Source of the DNA: Hofstenia miamia
Taxonomy: Eukaryota > Xenacoelomorpha > Acoela
Direction: 5' to 3'
Assembly (NCBI GenBank): GCA_004352715.1
Contig: SCFE01000059.1
Location: 423,977-487,976 of the forward strand
Length of the DNA stretch: 64,000 nt
The notes beneath the pieces were generated by a model that was not told the DNA's origin, searched no databases, and saw only the letters and a program-made list of their open reading frames with translations. Both the position numbers and the translations under genes were made by a program. Positions 47,057-58,118 of this stretch are shown in pieces (positions within the stretch are counted from its first letter, which is position 1; every line of letters begins with the position of its first letter).

Positions 47057-50000
47057 TAGCTAGGTCACAGAAAAACAAGATTGATTTTTCTTGTGAGTTC
47101 TTGATATTCGTACAGAATGTCAATTTATTACTGATTATTTACTGATGATCATGACACGTCAACATAAGATGAGAATACTATGAACACTATCTGGTGGCAA
47201 ATCGAACGATTTAATATAAATTTTCTTGAGAATTCATGGTGCGTGGAATATATTGGCAAATAAAATGCAAACTGCCCCAAAATCTAGCAAGCATTTCCTT
47301 TTAAGAATATGCGCACGATTCAGAAAGATTTTGTGACGGTATAAAAATGCAGACCAATTTAGAGCAATTGCTAAAAATATTTTTTATACCATGTATTAAG
47401 ATAGCATGCAAAATCAATTTTCATGCGCCATTGCGTGACAGAAATATTTTGTAGCAAGAAAGATTTCATGTAATGATCACACTGAGGCAAAAATTGATAT
47501 ATTTGGATGTGAACTTAAGAAGAAAACAATTTTACTTAATCAGTTTATCTATATGGAGATTCCCACGGTTGTTTACTGGTTCCAACCATTCTTACTTTGA
47601 TTAACTTTTGTTTATATTTCAAATACTTTATGATAACCTAAGAGATTCACTTATATTTAGCTTGTAATTAAGTTTCAAGTAAATATTAACAGCAAGCAGA
47701 TCTCTGACCACTTTATGTACAAAACTGAGGAAACACACTATCTGTAATCACTTGTAATTTTGCTTTAGAGCATATATAAAAATGTAGAATTCAAAATAAT
47801 TGAGTGTATATAATCTGCATGTGATTCTTTAACATATACATGTTCTGACAAAGTAAAGTATTACTTTGGATTTTACTACTTAGGAAATGTATCAAACACT
47901 GGAAGAAAATTCATGAAGAATTTGTTTTCCAACTTTTCTAAAACATTCAAGGCATTTCTAAAAAATTTCAAGATGCCAAAGCTTACATCAAATGAATTTA
48001 GAATTGTACTCTAGATCAATATTAAACGTATCCTTTACATAATCTTTGACTATNTTATATTTAGCTTGTAATTAAGTTTCAAGTAAATATTAACAGCAAG
48101 CAGATCTCTGACCACTTTATGTACAAAACTGAGGAAACACACTATCTGTAATCACTTGTAATTTTGCTTTAGAGCATATATAAAAATGTAGAATTCAAAA
48201 TAATTGAGTGTATATAATCTGCATGTGATTCTTTAACATATACATGTTCTGACAAAGTAAAGTATTACTTTGGATTTTACTACTTAGGAAATGTATCAAA
48301 CACTGGAAGAAAATTCATGAAGAATTTGTTTTCCAACTTTTCTAAAACATTCAAGGCATTTCTAAAAAATTTCAAGATGCCAAAGCTTACATCAAATGAA
48401 TTTAGAATTGTACTCTAGATCAATATTAAACGTATCCTTTACATAATCTTTGACTATCTTGGTGAATATTTTAATAAAACATTTTTTGAAAACTGTATAA
48501 AGTTAAAAAAAGATCTTATCTTTATGAAAGCAAAGATATTTTTAAATTGAAAAATCTGAATGGTTGTAATTTTGAGGCATTTGTATAACATGTACTTCAA
48601 TGACTTAAAAGATTTTAATGTATACAAAGTTATTATATTTCATTTATTACTTACTACAGTTCCCGGAATGAAAGCAGCACTGAGCAATCCCTAAATTCAC
48701 AAAGTTATTGTGACTAATGCATTATTTGAACTACTACAAATTATGTAATTGCTATGCATGAAATAGAAGAACTAGTTAAGTATATATTTTGAATAATATT
48801 ATTAAGATATAGAATATTTGAACAATATAGCAAATAAATGTAAAATATATAAAACAAGTAGTGTAAGAGTGCATTAAGTGCAAATTGATTCAAACCAAGA
48901 AACCACCCTTTTTAAGCTTATCTTTGTTAATGTAGTGTCTTCATAAATCTATAGTAAATGTAGTGTCATTTAACTTGTTCATTAAACTGACATTTCACAG
49001 CTTATCTTTGTATAACTCTAAAGCAATCTATTTTGCAGTTTAGCAATCATTTCATTCTTGCACTACATAATTAATATGAATGGCAAATTAATTCTTTACT
49101 AAATATTTTATTTTAATAATAATTGTGTTTTGCATTGTAATTCTTGTGATATGCACTCAAATATCTTTAAACATATTTTTAAACATATTTTGTATTTAAT
49201 GCTAAAGAAACCATGCAACAAAAAATGGTATTTTTTTATTTAAAATTTGATTAATAAAAAATTATCAACAAACAATTATTATTTGAAAATGCTCAATAAC
49301 TAGCAGCACAATATAATACAATTTGGTGACATTATTTTTCTATAAATTGATATAGTTTAAATATGAATTTGCAGATAACTTAAATATTGAACTATTTCAC
49401 GTTACTTTGTGTAGCAATAATTATTTATATGCACTTTGAAAAGTTTTATGCACCTTGACAGCATTGTAAATCTATTTGGAAATGCATTATTGATGCTAAA
49501 AAAACAGCCTACAATCTTGAGGAGGTGGCTGATCAATTTTTCTAATTAAATTTCAGACATATTATAAGAATTTTGATTAATTGTTTGGCATGCATTAAAA
49601 TTCATTGATAAAACATGACAAATTCTAAATGATAACATGTCATAGTAGTAAATAATGCAACATCCTAAACTTCTAATAACACTTATGATAATTTACAATG
49701 TAGATGTGAATGAATTCAATTGCACTTCATGTAGTGACAAAATGCCTTTGAAACAAAATTGAGCAAATAAAATTTTGACCAAATTTGTGATTTTGAATTC
49801 CAGGCTTTGGAAAGACTATTGTATTTCTTGGTTTTTGCTATTATATAAGCAATATTGAATTTTAAAATGAAGAAACATTCAAATATTTCTTTCATAAAAA
49901 ATTCCATGCATTTCTATTTGTTTAGCCAATCTCTCTATATGTGCTAAAAATATATATTTTCACAATTATATACATGTTAAAGTTGTATGAAAAAAACATT

Positions 50001-50185
50001 TTTCTATTGCAAATACAAAGTAGAAACATATTTTGAAAGGCTTAATAAATATTTCAGGCACTTGAAATTTAAGCACAATTTGCAACTGTATATGAACTAT
50101 CTTTTTGTGCAAGCTGACCTGTTATGTTATGCTTCACATTTTCCAAGGGAAAATCTGTCCATATTTGTTAACATTTGATTGATTG
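46486..50185. other. AT-rich region upstream of the transporter exons
   Basis: No firm exon recognised. (TA)n tracts lie at 46753-46778 and 47025-47055, and a duplicated 403-bp block at 47651-48457. N-terminal exons of the transporter should lie here or beyond; a few tiny candidate exons were not convincing. Confidence 0.4.
47651..48457. repeat. 403-bp direct duplication across one N
   Basis: 47651-48053 and 48055-48457 appear identical, split by a single N at 48054. Probably a contig overlap that was not merged. Confidence 0.9.
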
Positions 50186-50320
50186 GTGCTAATTGATGAG
50201 TCATAGCCTTTGTGAGTAATTCATAAGTAATGAGGGCGTGTTGCCAAAAAGATGAGAATATTAATAAATTATATAATCAATCTATAAATAATTTATAGTG
50301 TATATGTGTATGTGTTAGAG
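50186..50320. repeat. Dispersed repeat shared with 31697-31810
   Basis: gtgctaattgatgagtcat followed by aattcat-aa-taatgaggg/cg-gtgttgc matches the inner edge of the left inverted arm. It is a short piece of a dispersed repeat. Confidence 0.6.
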
Positions 50321-50355
50321 AATTTGTTCTATATGATAGCAACCTTAATGAATAA

Positions 50356-51240
50356 TGTAGCATCCACTACTAAGCTCTAACTCACAATTGACTAATTCCT
50401 TTTGAATGTAATTCTGTGTTAAGTGTGGGTAGGGATGTACTTTTACTAACTGTTTACTCCATTAACACTCTTAGTTAACTTTGATTAACTATATAGTAAT
50501 TGAACACTGTTTAGGTGTGGACCAAATGTTACAGTTCTCCTGTTGACTGATCTTTCATGAGGCCTATGACCAACTCCAATCTCCAAACCTTTCAACAAGT
50601 AGTTGTCTTCATTATCAATGGATTGTTTCCAGATCTCAGCTCAATGTAGTAGCTAATTTGTTCCCTATCCTAACTCAGTGCAACCCTCAAGGCTGGATGG
50701 AACTGACTTAAGCTCAACTTGTAATGTGTAATTTATACTTGCAACCTGGAAATGTCACTAGCTGCTGAATAAATATTCATTTAGCCATTACTGAAAAATA
50801 CTGGTTTAATAAGTTTAAATAATAAAATATATAATTACTTGCAGCTTCCTAACTTACATTTAATTAGTAATACATGCTCAGTTTTGTTATTGGTCTATTT
50901 ATAGGTTGCCTAGTATGTAATCTAGTTAATATAAAATATAATAACCTATGATTGGTTATCCAACCATTTCTCTGAAGTTTCATTATTGCATAAATGTTTT
51001 TGGAAGAATTGATAGTCAGCTAAGTGGAGAAAACTCCTAATCATATCCCTAACCTAAATACAGTTTCATGGCTTGGATCAAGGACCCTCAAATCACTCCC
51101 GATGTGTGCCCTTGCCACTACTAATGCATTTACTGTTTAGCTTGACATGATTTAATAATAAGCAAACCAAATTAAATCTAAAGATAAGATTTTCAAAGAA
51201 TTTACTTCAATAGTTCTCCAAATGATTTTACTCAATTTAT
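50356..51240 (-). repeat. Older, diverged LTR interrupted by a younger LTR
   Basis: Starts tgtagcatccactac and follows the LTR order (tgtttaggtg, cagctcaatg, aactgacttaagctcaa, gccattactg, actcctaatca, ggaccct) but is strongly diverged. It stops exactly where the next LTR begins at 51241, before its own 3-prime third, so the younger element seems to have inserted into it. Confidence 0.7.
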
Positions 51241-52406
51241 TGTAACATCCTCCACCTAGCTTATTATGCCGTGTCTAACTACTGATAATGAATACTTGGT
51301 AAATTGCGGGTGAGGTGTTACTAAGTTGTTGAACCATCAGACCTTTCTCTCTTATTAACTAGTTATGTTAATTAAATAATTGAGTATTGACCATCACTGT
51401 TTAGGTGACAGAGCAGTATGACGTTTCCTCTTCAGTTCTTCCATGGGCTCCTGCCCGAAGCCGATCTCCACAAGACAGCTCCTCTCCTTCTTAACCGATG
51501 ATTGAGTCCACGGCACCACCTCAGCTCAACTGGAACTAATTATGTGTACCTTACGTTAGCTCGGTGCATGCACTCAAGTAAAGTTGTAACTGACTTAAAC
51601 TCAAAGTTGTAAAGTGTTTGTTGTTTTGATTTAGTAAAGCAACCGGGCATTGACACTAACTGCATTTACAAAATATTAGAATAGCCATTACCGTAAAACT
51701 ATCGGCTTAATGATTTAAGTAATAAGATTGCAGTTTCCTACACCTACATTTAATAGTATTACATGTAAGGTCATTTATCAAGTCAATTATAGTCGAGTCT
51801 CCTACATTTAAGAATATATATATATTCCTAAGTGTCGACTATCCAGTCGTTTCAAGCATTTATTATTTCATACATGTATAGATTGATAGTCAGACTAAGC
51901 AAGAATCGAAAAACTCCTAACCGTAACATAAGTGCGGTTTCATGACTGGCACAAGGACCCTTCGAATCGATCCCGTGATGGAATCCAGCCACTACTCGAC
52001 ACAACTTGCTTAGCTGAACATTTTATTAAATATCAAACCAGATAAATGAAGAAATGAAAATAAAATAAACTCCGAAGAATTTATTGTTCATCAATTTTCT
52101 CTTAAATTCTCAGCTATTTATTTAAAAATTTTAAAGTACCTGCTGATTTTGAATTTCAAATAAATCTTCTGCCAATATGGCTGTTCATACGTAAGCGTAA
52201 TTTTGCTTGTTACAATTTGTCAAATATTACTTAATCGGCTATGATGTTTTTCTCAAAATGCACAATATTGTAGCTTGGTTGCATCTTACAAAATGAATAA
52301 GATAATTAACTAAATTTTACAATAATATTTCTGATTATATTTAATCACTGAAATCATTCAACGTTAATCTTCTGCTTGCAGCTTGTTCCTTTTGGATGAT
52401 GCTACA
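51241..52406 (-). repeat. Gypsy-family LTR (copy C), 3-prime LTR position
   Basis: 1166 bp, TGTAACATCCTCC to GGATGATGCTACA. It lies downstream of the minus-strand coding block and directly follows a purine-rich tract, so it stands in the 3-prime LTR position. It differs clearly from the LTR at 61433. Confidence 0.88.
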
Positions 52407-52589
52407 CGCCCTCCTCAGCTTGCGTTATGGACAGCACTGGTCGCTCCCCATGCACGAGAGTGTCTGCTTTTCATATAAGTGACTCTGCCTCAGAATCTTC
52501 CCATGTCATCATAGCATATTCCGATTGCTTCGACATTTTTAATACTGCCTCACATTTGGTGGTGTCATTTCTCACAATTCATTCATCTT
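52407..52589 (-). other. Polypurine tract and tail before the 3-prime LTR
   Basis: On the minus strand the bases next to the LTR read gctgaggagggcg, a plausible plus-strand primer site for reverse transcription. The remaining bases follow the stop of the extra ORF. Confidence 0.6.
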
Positions 52590-53834
52590 TCATGAGAAAA
52601 TTTCAAAGTATTTCTTGTATAAGTGAATGCCTTTAATTCTTATTAGGAGTGTCATTTGCGCATCAGCTTTGCATGTGTGGGCTAGATCTGCTCTTATCTG
52701 CGTGTTCGGATAAAAGAACGTAAAAACCTTCCGTAGGCTGTGCGTATTCGCTACATCTCTATAGAAAAAGCTGATGTTATCTATTACTTCCTGCTCTGAT
52801 ATGTCGCCAGGATCATTCTTTCCAATGCGCATCATAGTTACAATCTCCACTCTTTTCATTACGTCGTAGTAGTGATACTTTTGTTCCCACATATCAGTCC
52901 ATACGATGTCATTGACTCCCGAAAACAACATGACTGCCCACAGCTGGTGTTTTTCTATTTCATCTCTTAGTTCTTGCAGTTGAATGTGTATTGCTTCTCC
53001 CCTTGTATATAGCTGATCTGGGGTGATAGTTCCTTCTATGTAAATGCAATCCTTATTGTCATTCTCTAGCAATATCTTTTTCGTTTTCTTGTAGTCCTTC
53101 CGTTCTGTCATCTCTACAGCTTTGCATTGTGAGTTCACATACGATTTGTATTCGTGTAGAAATGCTTTTGCTGGTCGTACCTCTTTTGGGAGTCTCCATC
53201 TTGGCAGTACCATAGGTATTGCAATCGTTTTTGGCGGCGTACATAGTAAGATCTTTGTATCAACAAGTCTTTCAATTTCATCATAGGTGCCCATTGTGTT
53301 CGATCTTTCTCTTCTGTGAGCCATATTGCTAGCAGCCATGTGGATGTTCTGTATCTAATTTCCGGCACGTTCTTTTCTTCTAATATGACTTTGTGAAAAT
53401 CCTTTTTTGTATTCAGCTCATATGCTTGATTGATTTCTGCCAATACCATCTCTACTGTTTTGTGGTATTTGCGTGCTGGTGCCTCTATTCTGATCTTGGG
53501 CCATGATTCATCTGTTTTCTTCTGCAATTTCATGTTCACCCAAACATTCTGAATTTCTCCTAAATGCTCCTGGTGTTGAGTCATGCTGCATTTAATGAAT
53601 AATGTCATGGCTTTTTCTATTCCTTCATTTTGTTGTAGCATTTCCGCTGTTTTCATTTGTTGAAAAAGATCTATTCCTATACTATTATCTATCATAATTC
53701 CGTATATCTGTGCCCAGTAATCAATTTGTAAATCAAAACGAATTATCTCGGAGATTGTGAACTCTTTCTTTTCCCATGGGAAAAAGTTTTCTGTTCGTAA
53801 TACCATATCTTTTAGATATTTTGGTAATTCCTCC
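52590..53834 (-). pseudogene. Gypsy element 2: extra ORF, C-terminal part with SGNH-like motifs
   Basis: Two frames: 53806-53280 repeats (with differences) the sequence at 54840-54310, then after a junction near 53305 the frame 53339-52590 continues to a stop. Within the latter 249 codons are GEAIHIQLQELRDEI (about residue 114), MLFSGVNDI (141-145, near 52919), MMRIGKNDPGDI and KGIHLYKKYFEIF (near 52628). GxND and xxH near the end recall blocks III and V of SGNH/GDSL hydrolases, with a Gly at the block II place. The usual GDS serine motif is not visible; the region where it is expected reads LENDN. I infer a degenerate or inactive SGNH-like fold. Function is unknown. The junction changes frame relative to 53806-53280, so this copy is broken or chimeric. 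Confidence 0.55.
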
Positions 53835-53835
53835 A

Positions 53836-55478
53836 GNTATCACTTGTTGCACGTTCTTCTGTTTCACTAGTTGTATTATGTCCTTTGTCTCGATTAATTT
53901 GTGTTTGATTATCTTCTTCATCGTTATCCATGGTTGGTTTTGTAATTGATTTAATCGTGTTTCTGATGTTGCACCCCACATGTATTTTCGCATGGGTTCC
54001 TCAAATATCTGCAGCTCACTCGGGCATATCCCTGTGATGTTGGCCAGTTCTACTATCGACATTCTTCCTGTTGGGTGATGCTTTGTTATCAGCCTGCTTA
54101 TTAGTTTCTCCATTGTCTGCATCGGTTTCTCGTTCTTGTTCGGAGATTCGATTTTTTCGACGTGTCCTTTCAGTATCCAGTTTTTTGTCTGCGTATTCAT
54201 TGGTGATAACGCGATCTCGAACTTTTTCGCCTTTGTGAGTTTTATTCTTTGGTTCCTTGTTATGGGTAACCTGAGATCTTTCTCTTCTGTGAGCCATATT
54301 GCTAACAGCCATGCGGATGTTCTGTATCTAATTTCCGGCACGTTCTTTTCCTCTAATATGAGTTTACGAAAATCCTTTTTTGTATTCAGCTCATATGCTT
54401 GATTGATTTCTGCCAATACCATCTCTACTGTTTTGTGGTATTTGCGCGCTGGTGCCTCTATTCTGATCTCAGGCCATGATTCATCTATTTTCTTCTGCAA
54501 TTTCATGTTCGCCCAAACGTTCTGAATTTCTTCCAAATGCTCCTGGCATTGAGTCATGCTGCATTTGATAAATAATGTCATGGCTTTTTCTAGTCCTTCA
54601 TTTTGTTGTAGCATTTCCGCTGTTTTCATTTGTTGGAAAAGATCTATTCCTATACTATTATCTATCATGATTCCATATATCTGCGCCCAATAATCAATTT
54701 GTAAGTCAAAACGAATTATCTCGGAGATTGTGAACTCTTTCTTCTCCCATGGGAAAAAGTTTTCTGTTCGTAATACCATATCTTTTAGATATTTTGGTAA
54801 TTCCTCCAGATTTTCTCTCATTACTATGACGACTATTCTTATCTGTTGTACTCTCGCCATTCGTACTGTTTGATCAATCTGTTTTTGTAGATGCTTGGTG
54901 TATTCTTTTTCTCTTAACACGTGTATGATTGTTAAGTTTTCTTCGTCTAGATTTATCTCCGGGATCTTAGCTATCTGTTCTTTGTATGCCATAAGTGCTT
55001 GCGCCGTTTCCAATGTGAAATCTTCATTGAATGTCATGTGGATCGTGCTTCTCATGTATGGCCTATCAATTGTTTCATTTAATTCCTGAGGATAGCTTAT
55101 TAATATGTTAACTTTGGGCCGATTGTCCGCGTCTAGTAGGATTGGTAGATTGCTCCCTTCCATTTTGGCGGTTTTCCTTATCAATGTTTTAGTTTCTGGG
55201 GATAATTTCTCGAATGCGTTATGCTGCATTTTTGTGGTTGCCATGAAATATGGGTGCAACGTTTCCCCGTCAATTTTGGACATCTGTTTCTCTCTCTCTT
55301 TTGATCTTACTTTACGCTCTGATGTTGTTTCTGAGGAGATATCTATCTGCCTCATCTGTAAAGGTAGTCTGCTGGTGCTCGGTTCACAGTCCATAGGCTG
55401 TGAACCTGTGCCACTGGTGTCAACTGAGTTGCCCTTGAATCGGCTATCAGTTACAACCCGCGGTACTTGACCAGCCAT
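53836..55478 (-). CDS. Gypsy element 2: extra ORF downstream of integrase, N-terminal part
   Basis: A long open frame of about 547 codons from an ATG at 55478 to the N at 53835; the frame itself is open from about 55544, overlapping the pol stop at 55541 in another phase. Not recognised as any known retroelement protein. It is hydrophilic and helix-rich, with a Ser/Thr-rich start, a basic stretch near 55280, and many Glu/Lys/Gln. No signal peptide, membrane helix, Cys-rich or zinc motif is seen, so it does not look like an envelope protein despite its position after integrase. Part of it (54840-54310) is repeated after the N. Expression could be by frameshift, reinitiation or a spliced RNA; the sequence does not decide. 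Confidence 0.6.
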
Positions 55479-55540
55479 GGTTCTGGTGGAGATGCCTTCA
55501 GCCTTGAATCGCTTCCGGATCTCCACGGTTCTTCCACCAC

Positions 55541-56962
55541 TCACACCTTCCCCTGGAACTCCGGTTGTTTCACCACCCTTGAATCAGCAAAGTGATCCCC
55601 CAGAAGGCTATCTAAATCACACATATCGTACATAACCTCTTTGCCGTTAATTTGGCTTAACTTAAATTCAGCACTTCCATCTATCTTCGTTTCTTCAATG
55701 TCTGCTGTTGCTCTTTTTAAATTTTGGAAGTGCAGTAGTCTGCCGTTATCTAGCATGTATTCATTATTTGGCAATTCTTGCATTATTGTATGTGGTCTGG
55801 ACCAAACTGTTTTTAATTTGCAAACCTGATTCATGTCTGTTAGTTTCATTGGTGCGAATGCATAGACTTTATTGCCTACTTTGTGTGCGTGCCCGTAAAT
55901 TTTTTTATTATAGTTTCGCTGTTGTCTCACTGCCGATTTCTTTGTGTTGTGGCATATTGTTTCGTGAATTGCTGAAATCTGTTTGCGTAATTGGTTTACA
56001 TATTCATTATTCAAAGCTTTACTGTAGTCAGTATATTGCATTGATAGTGGTGTAGCTGCCTCTCAGCCAAACATTGCCTTAAATGGGGTGATTCCTGTTG
56101 TTGAGTGTACCGACGTGTTGTAGAAATATTCTATCATCTCGATCACCTCTCTCCATTTATTTCCGCTGATCCTCATTGTTGTTACTCTTATTAATTTTAT
56201 CAGAGTTCTGTTTAATCTTTCCACCGCGCCGTTCGCCTGCGGGTGGTATGCTGTAGTTCTTTCGCTCACTATCTCTAGCATTTTAGCCATTTCCTGAAAT
56301 AGACTGCTCTCAAATTGTGGTCCCTTATCTGATATAATCGTTTCCATTGGCCCAAATCGCAGTATCCACTCTTTCATCACTATTTCCGCTGTAGTCTCCA
56401 CAGTTGTGTTCTTCATTGGGATCATCCTCGCATATTTCGTAAAGTTATCCACCATTACTAATAGGAATTGATACCCCTTGTTGTCTTTTGATAGTTGTTC
56501 CAAGTCAATGTGGACTATTTCATTCGGTTGTGTGGCTATTATCTTTTCCAGCGGTGCTCTCTGTGTTGGGAATCATTGACTGTTATGTAACAAACATGTT
56601 GTGCATTTGTTAATGATGTCTTTGATTACTTTTCTTACTGCTGTTGTTATAAATTACCCATTGAACGTTTTCTCTGTTTGCGTTATTCCGAGGTGGCCTT
56701 TTTCATGTATCCGCCTTATAAGATCTCTTTTGAAATACTCTGGTATTGCAATCCGATTGTTTTGTCCTTTGACATACAGTAACCCATTTTGGTTTGTTTT
56801 CCACTTGTAGTGTTCAAAGTAACTTGCTGTTAGTTTCAATAGTGTCACTCGGGGTTCTTTCAGTTTCCTTATTATTTCATTGAGGATTACATCGTCCTGT
56901 TGTTTTTCTATTGTCTCCTTTTCAGAGATTTTTTCCTTTATTATGATTGGTAGTACCATCAT
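55541..56962 (-). pseudogene. Gypsy element 2: integrase
   Basis: Inserts retrotransposon cDNA. In order: a zinc-binding start with RRIHEKGHLGITQTEKTF and NKCTTCL (His and Cys pairs, 56730-56600), HIDLEQL (first Asp), ISDKGPQFE (second Asp), HPQANGAVERLNRT (Glu, near 56210), YNTSVHSTTGITPFKAMFG, and a C-terminal part with GHAHKVGNKVYAF and VCKLKTVWSRPH. All three catalytic acids are present, but stops lie near 56654, 56570 and 56063, and a frame change joins it to RNase H near 56965. After DLDS the tail differs from element 1 and runs through a short repeat motif to the stop at 55541. Confidence 0.88.
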
Positions 56963-56964
56963 AC

Positions 56965-58118
56965 TGGTTGTGTGGTAGAAACTGGAATTGCTGTTTTTCT
57001 CTATCTATCTTTTCAGTGTCTCTTTGGTACTCTGGTAATGACGTCCAAAAGTCTGCGTTGCTATGTAAGGTGCCCTTCCAATGCTCTATTGTGAATGTAA
57101 ACTCATTAAGATATTCTATCCATTGGGATACGATGCCAGATTTATCTCCTGAGAATTTTGTTAGCCACGCAAGGCCACTGTTGTCAGTGCGTACTCGGAA
57201 CTCTTTCCTGATCAAGAAATGTCTGAACTTTCTGATACTCTCCACTAGAGCTAACATTTCCACTTTGGTGGAGCCATAATTCTCCTCGCTTGCCCGTAAT
57301 TTATGGCTAAAGAATTGTATCAGTACTTCTTTCCCATTCTTCATTTGTCCCAGCATTGCTCCTATGGCAAGCTTGCTTGCATCACAGTCTAATATGAATT
57401 GTTCATTATAATCCGGTGTATTAAGTGATGGCAATTTCACTAGTTCCTATTTGATGTTATCCAGTTCCTCCTGTTCTTGCCATGTCCATATAAATGGTAC
57501 CGATTTTCTCATGAGTTTTGTCATTTTCGCGGTTTTCCCTGCGATGTTGGGGATGAATGTGCCATAATAATTAAAGAAACCCATTATCCTTTGGATATCT
57601 TTCTTATTATTTGGTTTCTCTATTTTCCATATCATCTTTCTTGCACTGTCTTTCATTGATATTCTGCCTTTGTCTATCATTCTTCCTAAGAAGATGATTT
57701 TTTCCTTTAGAATTTCACATTTGTTGCAGTTTATTCGAAGTCCGGCTTTTCCTAGAATTGTCAATGTTCTGTCCAATTTCTCTATATGCTCTTGTATTGT
57801 ATCACTTGTTATGATTATGTCATCTATGTATGCATTGATACCATCCTCCATTCTATGCGTCTTGTTTTTCAGAACTTTCGTTATATATCTTTGGAACATT
57901 GCCAGCGCATTGCATAGTCCGAACGCCATGTAGATCCACTCATACAGCCCGTATGGTGTTATGAATGCTGTCTTCTCGATATCATCTTCCTCCATCCACA
58001 CTTGCCAATATGCCTTGCACAAGTCTAATGTTGTAAAGTATTTGTGCTTGCTTGCTTCATATAACATGTCCTCTATTCTTGGCAGAGGGTAGGAATCATT
58101 CTTCGTCACTTCATTCAG
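56965..58118 (-). pseudogene. Gypsy element 2: reverse transcriptase core and RNase H
   Basis: The RT part (58109-57447) has SYPLPRIEDML, TTLDLCKAYWQV, TAFITPYGLYEWIYMAFGLC, the catalytic AYIDDI near 57845, and FFNYYGTFIPNIA. RNase H follows (57440-56965) with LDCDASKLAIGAMLGQ, HKLRASEENYGSTKVEML, RTDNSGLAWL and WIEYLNEFTFTIEH. Stops at about 58120 and 57446 split what would be one frame, and the frame changes after the RNase H domain. The order and motifs are those of Ty3/gypsy. It is better preserved than element 1. Confidence 0.92.

Noticed and set aside
48655-48700. Tiny candidate N-terminal exon of the SLC7-like gene (also one near 46890-46925)
   Set aside because: Splice-like borders exist, but 35-nt exons with loose similarity and unclear phase cannot be supported by eye.
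52590-55478. Extra gypsy ORF as an envelope gene
   Set aside because: No signal peptide, membrane anchor, Cys pattern or cleavage site is seen. Position alone is not enough.
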